The position numbers were made by a program, and so were the translations under genes. Positions 1-6,002 of a DNA stretch of 11,031 bases are shown here, one piece after another (position 1 is the stretch's first letter; each line of letters starts with the position of its first letter). Source of the stretch: an uncultured Clostridia bacterium (GTDB taxonomy: Bacteria > Bacillota > Clostridia > Christensenellales > UBA1242); the NCBI GenBank assembly GCA_946487985.1, contig CAMLUY010000022.1, forward strand, positions 1 through 11,031, in the 5' to 3' direction. The notes under the pieces were generated by a model that searched no databases, was not told where the DNA came from, and was given only the letters and a program-made list of their open reading frames with translations.

Positions 1-65
1 GTAAGGTGTCAAATGTGTTTTATATGCCAAATTAAATTGAAAAACCATTTTAAAAGGATCTGATA

Positions 66-1034
66 ATGGCAAAACTTAATGTATCAAAAGAATTGGTATC
101 AAATATAGCAAGCCAAAGCAATTTAAAATTTATTAATTCTACAAATAAGTTTGTAAGCTTTATTGTTGGATCTACAATTAAAGATTTGTCCGAAAAGGTT
201 TCATTAATTACAAAAGATAATGTTATTTTGCAGCCTGCAAATGAACTACTGAGCGGCGCTTTTATTGATGGCTCATCTTTTGTTTATTTGCTGGGCATAA
301 AAAACGCTCAGTTGGAAATAAATACTGGCCGAAAGCCTACAATTTGGCAAAGCTTTAAAGAACGACTGAAATATGCCTGGGAAAACAGAAAAAGGGTAAT
401 CAAAAAAAAGAAAAAGCGTAGGAAGAAAGATGAAGAAATTCAGCTGACAGAAAATAATACCAAATTTGACCCAAGCAAATATACTGTAAACCAGCTTGCT
501 GAGGATATTCAAAAATATATCATAAGATATTTGTCTGAAACAAGCCTTGTTTATGTTAAAGACAATGTGATTCAAATTATTGGCAAAGATGATTTTGGCA
601 GCAACACAAAAATCGTTTTATATGTAGTAAATTATGATGGCGAAAATTATAAATATTACTCAAAGTCTAAAAAAGATTTCATAAAAATTAACATTGATTC
701 ACGATACAATGCACTGAAAGACAAGATTAAGGCAGCAGGTGATAATTTTATCAAAATTTTAAAAATTATGAATACATTGTACTTCAACGTAAATGGTGAT
801 ATGGCAAATCAAGTCTTTATGGAAAGCGTGCTTTGCGCAATTCCAAATGATTTATTCCAAGGCGATGATATATACAAAGTATTTATAAAAATATTGAACT
901 ATATTACGATCAAGTCGCTTAAAGATGTAAAATCCATAAACAATCCGAATGAAACCATATTTAAAGATGATGTTTGCGGAAATACAGCATTGGGATTCAA
1001 TAAAATGATATCAAAGGTTTTTGCACATGAATAA
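66..1034 (+). CDS. Unknown 322-aa protein; C-terminal half resembles a degenerate CD-NTase/OAS-like nucleotidyltransferase
   Basis: I do not recognise this protein with certainty. The start is supported by AAAAGGA at 52-58, seven bases before the ATG. No signal peptide or membrane helix is visible. Residues 107-122 form a very basic tract (NRKRV, five lysines, RRKK) that separates an N-terminal part (1-90) from a C-terminal part (135-322). The C-terminal part has the layout seen after the catalytic core of CD-NTase/OAS-like nucleotidyltransferases. A beta-strand pair lies around 162-190, an amphipathic helix at about 212-240 (NALKDKIKAAGDNFIKILKI), and then ESVLCAIPNDLFQGDDIYKVF at 253-273, which is like the family's 'E.L.YNVP..LF' helix. 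The catalytic GS...DxD signature is not present. GAFIDGSSFVYLLG at 64-77 lies where it would be expected but lacks the aspartates. If the relationship holds, the protein is probably catalytically inactive. An A8 tract at 402-409 contains an A-AAA-AAG motif. No terminator follows directly. Confidence 0.75.
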   Translation: MAKLNVSKELVSNIASQSNLKFINSTNKFVSFIVGSTIKDLSEKVSLITKDNVILQPANELLSGAFIDGSSFVYLLGIKNAQLEINTGRKPTIWQSFKERLKYAWENRKRVIKKKKKRRKKDEEIQLTENNTKFDPSKYTVNQLAEDIQKYIIRYLSETSLVYVKDNVIQIIGKDDFGSNTKIVLYVVNYDGENYKYYSKSKKDFIKINIDSRYNALKDKIKAAGDNFIKILKIMNTLYFNVNGDMANQVFMESVLCAIPNDLFQGDDIYKVFIKILNYITIKSLKDVKSINNPNETIFKDDVCGNTALGFNKMISKVFAHE

Positions 1035-1123
1035 ATTTAAATTTCATTGTATAAAGCACCAAAAATATGTAATTATAAAAATATAACATAATACATGCAA
1101 TTTTAATGCTATTATGCACTTTT

Positions 1124-1153
1124 CTATGCGTAAAAGCTGTCTTTTACGCATAG
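1124..1153. repeat. Perfect 13-bp inverted repeat, 4-base loop
   Basis: CTATGCGTAAAAG at 1124-1136 is the exact reverse complement of CTTTTACGCATAG at 1141-1153, with loop CTGT. No uninterrupted T-run follows on either strand, so it is not a standard intrinsic terminator, unlike the other hairpins here. A second copy of GTCTTTTAC (1139-1147) occurs at 1162-1170. It may be an RNA 3'-end stabiliser for the upstream gene, a protein-binding palindrome, or a small mobile-element remnant. Confidence 0.8.
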
Positions 1154-1456
1154 TTACGAAAGTCTTTTACAATCACTATTATGTAAATGAGTTGCTTCCC
1201 TATTGTGAATTTTGACATTTGAGTTTACCAATGGAGTTTACCGAAGCTGTCCCCCAGCAAACAAATGACTTGCAGTTTGCAGGTATGATAAGTTGTTGTT
1301 GTGATAAAAATTTGATTTTTCACTCAAACATCAAACAATCGGCGTGGCGTTCTAAAATCATTGACAAAATCGCAAATTCTCGACATCATTATATTACTAT
1401 ATTTGTGACCTTTATTATTGAAGCTTTTTGCTTATGAGTTTCTTTTAAAAAGTATT

Positions 1457-1484
1457 GCAGAGTTTCCCTGCTCTGCTCTTTTTT
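1457..1484 (+). terminator. Rho-independent terminator without an obvious gene
   Basis: GCAGAG (1457-1462) pairs with CTCTGC (1471-1476) across an 8-base loop, followed directly by TCTTTTTT (1477-1484). It is about 90 bases upstream of the next promoter and would insulate the PadR-like gene from upstream transcription. The nearest upstream gene ends at 1034, so what it terminates is unclear. Confidence 0.7.
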
Positions 1485-1521
1485 ATTATGGCGTTTGTGT
1501 TTGAGGTCTTGTTTAGTAAAG

Positions 1522-1540
1522 TAGTATGCATAACATACTA
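1522..1540. promoter_or_regulatory. Inverted repeat TAGTATG-N5-CATACTA, candidate operator
   Basis: A perfect 7-bp dyad with a 5-base centre lies 35 bases upstream of the -35 box of the PadR-like gene. PadR-family regulators commonly bind dyads of this size near their own promoters, so autoregulation is a reasonable inference. The half-site start TAGTAT recurs at 1608-1613, near the predicted transcription start. No T-run follows, so it is not a terminator. Confidence 0.4.
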
Positions 1541-1575
1541 GCTTGCAAAATATTACAAAAAAGTGATAAAATTTA

Positions 1576-1604
1576 TTGACTATTTTCGCAGGTTTATTTA
1601 TAAT
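1576..1604 (+). promoter_or_regulatory. Sigma-A-type promoter of the PadR-like gene
   Basis: TTGACT (1576-1581) and TATAAT (1599-1604) are separated by exactly 17 bases, one mismatch from the vegetative consensus. Transcription would start near 1611, giving a leader of about 15 bases with AAAGAGG (1614-1620) as ribosome binding site. Confidence 0.8.
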
Positions 1605-1625
1605 CAATAGTATAAAGAGGTATAC

Positions 1626-3470
1626 ATGGAACTTTATGCAAAAGGACAACTCTCCTTTTTAATACTAACCTGCCTTTTGGAAAGAGATTACTATGGTTTG
1701 GACTTTATAAGCGAAATCGATAAGAAAAGCAATGGACGAATCTTGCTTAAAAAGCCAAGCGTTTATTCTAACCTTACAAGAATGGAAAAGCAAGGTTATG
1801 TATCATCATACTTAAAAAGCAGTGACTTCGGCCCGAATCGAAAATATTATTCTGTCACAGAAAAAGGTAGAAACTTCTATCAAGATTTGAAATCTTATTT
1901 TGACAGAAATGGCATAGATGTATTCAGAGATTTTCAAGAAAATGATAATGGCGACAGTGTCCACACTATTATATCGCAGTCTTCTGAACAGAAAAAAAGT
2001 TTCAGCCAATCATTTACTATTCCGCCGACTGTGGCAGATGAGAAAATTAATACCAATACAAATGAAAACAGCGTTGATGTAAATGAGGTCTCTGACGATG
2101 ATGAATATTTTGATTTTTCAGCGTTGAACGATAATCCAAAAGAAGGAGCAGAGAAACAAATTATTGATCAAAACTCCCCTATTAAAGACAACGCTAGCGA
2201 AATGGAAAAAGATGTAATTGCGACTGAGAATACATCGAACGATAGCGGCAGCTCACAAGAGCGCAATACATATTCAATAAGGTCACTTCTTGCAAATAAA
2301 GACTCAAACGCAGTTAATGAAGAAAGATCACAAGACAGTGTTGAAAAAACTGTCATAACAAGCCAAGACACATCAATACCGAGTCAAGAAAAAGATGACG
2401 GCGTCTTTTTGAGCGATAAAGAGCGTGATGAGTACAATAGGCGTCTTTATGACATATCAAAAGATATAAACAAATACAAAAGAAAACGCAGCTTTGCAGA
2501 AGACCAAATTGCTTTTACTGTTGACTCACCTCTTCAACAATCCCAGGAAAAAACAAGAGCCAATATTGAGGATTTCAAGAGCTCGTTGTTGGAAAACAAA
2601 GGAAAGTATGGAGAAAATCAAGATACCCAAAATGTTAATTTCCTGCAACAGATGAGAGAAAGGTTTAATCGCGGTAATCATGGCAGTTACTCAGAAAACA
2701 GTAAAGCCATCACAAACAAAGATTCGGGAAAAGAAACCGCACATCAAGATGATGGCCATTTTATAACCGCTCGTTTGGAATCGTCGCAAGTTGAGAGAGC
2801 CAAAAAAATTGAGCCGCCTCGTTTAAGAATTGTAGAGCAATCGAGAGAAAACAGTTACAAGATGCCTCCTCCAAAGCGAGATGTTAGCATTGATCCATCT
2901 CACAAAGAAATTTTGTCAAAACTTTATTCAAAATCGAGTGAAACAACTGGCGAAGTGCGCGAAGATATGCTTTATGATTACAGCGATTTGCAATCTTTTT
3001 ACAAAGATCAAAATATCGCCTTTAATGAATATAAGAAGCCTACACAAAAATTGGAGCACAACACGAATAAATTATATCTGTACGTGTCGCTAATCACCTT
3101 TTTTGCGGCTTGCCTGGTGTCGGCAATGGTATATGTATGTTTGTTAAGTTCGGATAAAGTTTACCCTGGGACATCATTCTTGTATATTTTGCTTCCAGCG
3201 CTTTTGCTTATTGATGTTGGAATCAAGTTCTATAATTACAAAAAATATCTAGCCTGGATGCCTAAACCGATTTTACCGCAGTGGAAAATTTGGTGCATCA
3301 CCTTGCTTACCTGCGGAATTATTATTGGAATCAACTTTATCGCAGGACTTTCACCAGCAACTTATGCTGATTTCGCAACTACCCTATATTTGCCAATAGT
3401 TTTGACATTTGTAGTATTGCCGGTTCGCTATTATATGAAAAGACTGCTTATAATTAAGTTTTGGAAATAA
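1626..3470 (+). CDS. PadR-like winged-helix regulator with C-terminal membrane domain
   Basis: Residues 1-95 match the PadR N-terminal winged helix: a hydrophobic first helix (LSFLILTCLLERDYYGLDFI), the recognition-helix region KPSVYSNLTRMEKQGYV, and the wing GPNRKYYSVTEKGR. Ordinary PadR proteins are roughly 110-200 residues; this one has 614. Residues 105-480 are polar, rich in Ser, Asn, Glu, Asp and Gln, and look mostly disordered, with more ordered patches near 262-290 and 425-470. Four hydrophobic segments follow at about 483-507, 517-537, 555-575 and 583-600, and the chain ends in basic residues. The architecture implies DNA binding in the cytoplasm by a membrane-anchored one-component regulator, comparable in principle to CadC/ToxR-type proteins but with a different DNA-binding family and inverted signal end. 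The ligand and targets are unknown. AAAGAGG five bases before the ATG supports the start. It is probably monocistronic, with its own promoter and terminator. Domain assignment is strong; membrane anchoring is inferred from hydrophobicity. Confidence 0.85.
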   Translation: MELYAKGQLSFLILTCLLERDYYGLDFISEIDKKSNGRILLKKPSVYSNLTRMEKQGYVSSYLKSSDFGPNRKYYSVTEKGRNFYQDLKSYFDRNGIDVFRDFQENDNGDSVHTIISQSSEQKKSFSQSFTIPPTVADEKINTNTNENSVDVNEVSDDDEYFDFSALNDNPKEGAEKQIIDQNSPIKDNASEMEKDVIATENTSNDSGSSQERNTYSIRSLLANKDSNAVNEERSQDSVEKTVITSQDTSIPSQEKDDGVFLSDKERDEYNRRLYDISKDINKYKRKRSFAEDQIAFTVDSPLQQSQEKTRANIEDFKSSLLENKGKYGENQDTQNVNFLQQMRERFNRGNHGSYSENSKAITNKDSGKETAHQDDGHFITARLESSQVERAKKIEPPRLRIVEQSRENSYKMPPPKRDVSIDPSHKEILSKLYSKSSETTGEVREDMLYDYSDLQSFYKDQNIAFNEYKKPTQKLEHNTNKLYLYVSLITFFAACLVSAMVYVCLLSSDKVYPGTSFLYILLPALLLIDVGIKFYNYKKYLAWMPKPILPQWKIWCITLLTCGIIIGINFIAGLSPATYADFATTLYLPIVLTFVVLPVRYYMKRLLIIKFWK

Positions 3471-3477
3471 AATAATA

Positions 3478-3522
3478 AAAAAACTCATATTGGCTTTAAA
3501 ACGCAAACAATATGAGTTTTTT
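3478..3522. terminator. Bidirectional terminator between convergent genes
   Basis: AAAAAACTCATATT (3478-3491) pairs perfectly with AATATGAGTTTTTT (3509-3522) around a 17-base loop. Each strand ends in six Ts, so it can stop both the PadR-like transcript and the opposing membrane-protein transcript, whose stop codon begins at 3524. Confidence 0.9.
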
Positions 3523-3523
3523 A

Positions 3524-4120
3524 TTATACTTTCTTTTTGCTTTTGAAAAGGTCGAATAGTAATGAAACTGTTAAAACAACAATGACAATCAAAAGAGATA
3601 TCATTAAAATATAAGGTATCGAGTTTTCAAAAACTGTGCAAAGAATGGTTATTGCTGCTGCTGAAATGAATGCACCGATAGCGATAGCAATGAATGAATA
3701 TTTTAAGTCAAGGCCTGAAAAACCAGCTATCAAACTCCCCGACCATACTCCGGTAAGCGGAAGCGGCACTGCAACAAAAGTAGCCAACATTAGGTATTTT
3801 TTAAAGTTTGAATTTGACAATAAAATGTTTTGGCTTTTTCGTGAATATTTTTCAATAAGCTTGCTGCTCACAAAGCCTGTCGCCTTACTTTTGATTTTTC
3901 TTGCCAAAATCATAGCAAAGTAACATGGTAACATTGAGCCAATGAATCCGACAAAAAGTGCAAAAATTGGCGAAAGACTATTCCCTCCCCAAAAGGCGGT
4001 ATTCATTGCCAGCGGTATTGCAATCTTACTTTCAAGTGTGGGACAGAGGGCAAACAAGATTGCGGCAACCCAAACACAATTTTGAAAATTCTCAGTGAAG
4101 AAGTCAATTAAAAAATCCAT
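3524..4120 (-). CDS. COG2426-family small multidrug export-type membrane protein
   Basis: This 198-residue integral membrane protein matches the 'small multi-drug export' family (COG2426, Pfam Sm_multidrug_ex) in size and key segments. It has an early TLESKIAIPLAM stretch (28-39) containing the family's conserved acidic residue. VAVPLPLTGVWSGSLIAGF (117-134) is the family's hallmark Pro/Gly-rich re-entrant-like segment. Hydrophobic segments lie near 15-35, 50-73, 110-133, 141-162 and 168-191, and the C-terminus is basic (KSKKKV). The family name is historical; transport of drugs is not demonstrated and the substrate is unknown. No Shine-Dalgarno sequence precedes the ATG at 4120 (the upstream bases are almost all A and T), so expression may be weak or the message nearly leaderless. 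The gene is separated from rny by a terminator, so it should be transcribed independently, although I see no strong promoter. Confidence 0.85.
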   Translation of the reverse strand: MDFLIDFFTENFQNCVWVAAILFALCPTLESKIAIPLAMNTAFWGGNSLSPIFALFVGFIGSMLPCYFAMILARKIKSKATGFVSSKLIEKYSRKSQNILLSNSNFKKYLMLATFVAVPLPLTGVWSGSLIAGFSGLDLKYSFIAIAIGAFISAAAITILCTVFENSIPYILMISLLIVIVVLTVSLLFDLFKSKKKV

Positions 4121-4185
4121 AATATATTTTATTAAAGCATGAACGAATATATGAATCCATTTGTTTGAACTTTTTTATTCATTAT

Positions 4186-4237
4186 AAAAAGAGCCTCGTT
4201 ATATTGTGGATTCGTCCCATATTAAAGGCTCTTTTTT
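4186..4237. terminator. Terminator downstream of rny, hairpin with T-runs on both strands
   Basis: AAAAAGAGCCT (4186-4196) pairs with AGGCTCTTTTT (4226-4236) around a 29-base loop that may fold further. On the minus strand it lies 28 bases past the rny stop and ends in five Ts. On the plus strand it ends in six Ts. Its main role is presumably to end the rny transcript. Confidence 0.85.
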
Positions 4238-4264
4238 ATATTGATTAATTTATTATAGTTCAAA

Positions 4265-5854
4265 CTATTTTGCTGTTTCTGTAATACGATTTTCTCGAAT
4301 TACTACAACTTTAATTTGTCCTGGATATTGCATTTCGTTTTCAATGCGTTTTGCAATATCTTTTGCCAGGAAAATGGCATCGTTATCGTTTATCTGGTCT
4401 GGCTTTACAATAATGCGTACCTCGCGACCTGCCTGCAATGCGTACGACTTCTCAACGCCCTTGAATTCATTGCAAATACTTTCAAGCTGTTGAAGGCGCT
4501 TGATGTAATTTTCAAAGCTTTCGCGTCTTGCACCTGGTCTTGAACTTGATATTGCATCAGCTACCTGGACAATAACCGCTTCGACGCTATGGAATGGGAC
4601 ATCGCCATGGTGAGCTTGAATACAGTGGATAACCGCTTCTGACTCTTTGTATTTTTTGGCCTGCTCTACACCTATTGAAACATGTGTGCCTTCCATCTCA
4701 TGGTCAAGCGCTTTGCCTATGTCATGCAGAAGTCCGCCTCTTTTTGCAACTGCCACGTTTGCTCCAAGCTCGGTAGCCAAAAGTCCCGCAATAATCGATG
4801 TTTCAATACTATGCTTTAAGCAATTTTGACCGTAGCTTGTTCTGTATTTCAATCTTCCGAGAATTTTTATTAGTTCTGGGTTCATGTTGTAGATGCCAAC
4901 GTCATTGCAAGCCGATTCGCCGGCTTCTTTGATAATCTTGTCGACTTCCTTAGTTGCTTTCTCTACAATCTCCTCAATTCTTGCTGGATGAATTCTGCCG
5001 TCAACAATAAGCTTTTCAAGGCTGATACGTGCAATCTCTCGCCTTACAGGGTCAAAGCTTGATATTGTGATAGACTCTGGTGTATCGTCAACTATAAGCT
5101 CAACGCCTGTCACGCTTTCAATTGACCTGATGTTTCTACCCTCGCGGCCTATAATCCTGCCTTTCATTTCATCGTTAGGAAGCGGAACTGATGTTACTGT
5201 TGTTTCAGATGACAGGTCAGTAGCGCATCGCTGTATTGCTGTTACTACAATGTCGCGAGCAAGCTTGTCTGCGTTTTCTTTTGCTTCATCTTCGATTTGT
5301 TTCACCATTATGCCTGCATCTTTCTTAGCCTCTTCTGTGACCGTTTCAATGATGATATCCTTGGCTTCTTTTTTTGATAGGCCTGATATTGTTTCAAGCC
5401 TTGCAAGCATTTGCTCTTTTATTTCCTCCTGCTCTTTAATCTTGTTCGTGAGTACTTGGCGATTTTCGTCTAATTGCGCCTTTTCGTTTTCTAGTTGTTC
5501 TGTTTTATTGTCTAGTGAAGTCTCTTTTTTTGTCAGATACTCTTCACGTTGGTCAAGACGCTCCTCTTGCTTTTGCAATTCACTGCGCCTTTCTTTGACT
5601 TCTGCATTTGCTTCGTCTTTGATTTTTTGAGCCTCTTCACGAGCCTCTAAAACCGATTCTTTTTTTATGCTTTTTGCTTCTGCGTACGCCTCTTCAATTA
5701 TTTTAACAGCGTTTGATTTGCTGTTGTCCAATTTTTTGTTAGCGACTATTTTAAATATTATAGCACCGAGTATCGCGCCAACTATGATTGCGATTACTCC
5801 ACTTACAACTCCGGCGGTTACAGCAGCATTGCATATCATGCTAAAACTGCTCAT
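4265..5854 (-). CDS. rny: Ribonuclease Y
   Basis: RNase Y is the membrane-bound endoribonuclease that begins bulk mRNA decay and some processing in many Firmicutes. The 529-residue protein has the full family layout. An N-terminal membrane helix spans about 13-36. A long charged coiled coil follows (about 45-200, heavy in Glu, Lys and Gln). The KH domain carries GRIIGREGRNIRSIE at 232-246. The HD domain has HSIE (348-351), LLHDIGKALDHE (375-386), AHHGD (414-418) and D433 in VADAISSSRPGARRE as likely metal ligands. The length is normal for the family and no key residue appears to be missing. The start is supported by AAAAGGGG (5860-5867), five bases before the ATG. The gene has its own consensus promoter and terminator. 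Its message begins with a predicted hairpin, which may matter for a protein that cuts mRNA and could regulate itself. tgt lies upstream on the same strand with no visible terminator between them, so readthrough is possible. Confidence 0.98.
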   Translation of the reverse strand: MSSFSMICNAAVTAGVVSGVIAIIVGAILGAIIFKIVANKKLDNSKSNAVKIIEEAYAEAKSIKKESVLEAREEAQKIKDEANAEVKERRSELQKQEERLDQREEYLTKKETSLDNKTEQLENEKAQLDENRQVLTNKIKEQEEIKEQMLARLETISGLSKKEAKDIIIETVTEEAKKDAGIMVKQIEDEAKENADKLARDIVVTAIQRCATDLSSETTVTSVPLPNDEMKGRIIGREGRNIRSIESVTGVELIVDDTPESITISSFDPVRREIARISLEKLIVDGRIHPARIEEIVEKATKEVDKIIKEAGESACNDVGIYNMNPELIKILGRLKYRTSYGQNCLKHSIETSIIAGLLATELGANVAVAKRGGLLHDIGKALDHEMEGTHVSIGVEQAKKYKESEAVIHCIQAHHGDVPFHSVEAVIVQVADAISSSRPGARRESFENYIKRLQQLESICNEFKGVEKSYALQAGREVRIIVKPDQINDNDAIFLAKDIAKRIENEMQYPGQIKVVVIRENRITETAK

Positions 5855-5870
5855 AATATCCCCTTTTTAA

Positions 5871-5887
5871 GATAGGTTTATCCTATC
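5871..5887 (-). promoter_or_regulatory. Predicted 5'-terminal hairpin of the rny mRNA
   Basis: GATAGG (5871-5876) and CCTATC (5882-5887) form a 6-bp stem with a 5-base loop. The -10 box at 5894-5899 predicts transcription start at about 5886-5887, so the stem would occupy the very first bases of the message, just before the ribosome binding site at 5860-5867. 5'-end stems are known to protect bacterial mRNAs from 5'-dependent decay. A role as operator is the alternative. Confidence 0.5.
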
Positions 5888-5893
5888 ATAGAA

Positions 5894-5922
5894 ATTATAT
5901 CGCATTCAAAAAACATTGTCAA
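5894..5922 (-). promoter_or_regulatory. Consensus sigma-A promoter of rny
   Basis: Read on the minus strand, TTGACA (5917-5922) and TATAAT (5894-5899) are separated by 17 bases, a perfect match to the vegetative promoter consensus. The predicted start is near 5887, with a leader of about 33 bases. Confidence 0.9.
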
Positions 5923-6002
5923 ATAAATTGGCAAAAATATAAGAGATGCAGTAAAATATCATAAAAATATATTAAAATGAATAAAAATCTGTAAAAAATT
6001 GA

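Larger units (their letters stand above)
1035..1625. other. About 590 bp without a convincing gene
   Basis: No reading frame here has a ribosome binding site, a recognisable domain or protein-like composition. The stretch contains a perfect hairpin (1124-1153), a 9-base direct repeat GAGTTTACC at 1221-1229 and 1234-1242, and a short stem GCAAAC/GTTTGC (1257-1262 with 1275-1280). It also holds a Rho-independent terminator (1457-1484), a 7-bp inverted repeat (1522-1540) and the promoter of the PadR-like gene (1576-1604). A terminator about 420 bases past the nearest upstream stop suggests either a very long 3' UTR or an untranslated RNA ending near 1484. It could also be the remains of a lost gene. 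Confidence 0.6.

Noticed and set aside
1..63. Possible 3' end of an upstream plus-strand gene (frame 1 open to the TGA at 61-63, frame 3 open to the TAA at 33-35)
   Set aside because: Too short to judge, and two frames are open. Frame 3 has the more natural codons, but neither can be supported.
66..1034. A CBASS-type anti-phage system
   Set aside because: The nucleotidyltransferase resemblance is tentative, the active site is absent, and no effector or accessory gene (CapV-like lipase, Cap2/Cap3, HORMA) is next to it within the window.
1027..1086. A 19-codon frame overlapping the end of the 322-aa gene (MNKFKFHCIKHQKYV...)
   Set aside because: It is very short, with only a poorly spaced AAAGG upstream and AT-rich composition.
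1219..1437. A 72-codon plus-strand reading frame starting at TTG
   Set aside because: It has no ribosome binding site at the TTG or at the inner ATG (1231), no recognisable domain and un-protein-like composition, although it ends 20 bases before a terminator. It may be a gene remnant.
1389..1649. A minus-strand frame of 86 codons across the PadR-like promoter
   Set aside because: It runs through the terminator, the operator dyad and the promoter, and is rich in Phe, Tyr, Lys and Ile as expected from AT-rich non-coding DNA.
4121..4185. A promoter for the COG2426-family gene
   Set aside because: TAAAAT-like boxes exist close to the ATG, but no partner -35 box with good spacing matches more than 4 of 6 bases.
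5067..5630. A 187-codon plus-strand frame opposite rny
   Set aside because: It is the antisense of the RNase Y coiled coil; the Ser/Phe/Leu-rich composition results from complementing Glu and Lys codons, and it has no ribosome binding site or terminator.
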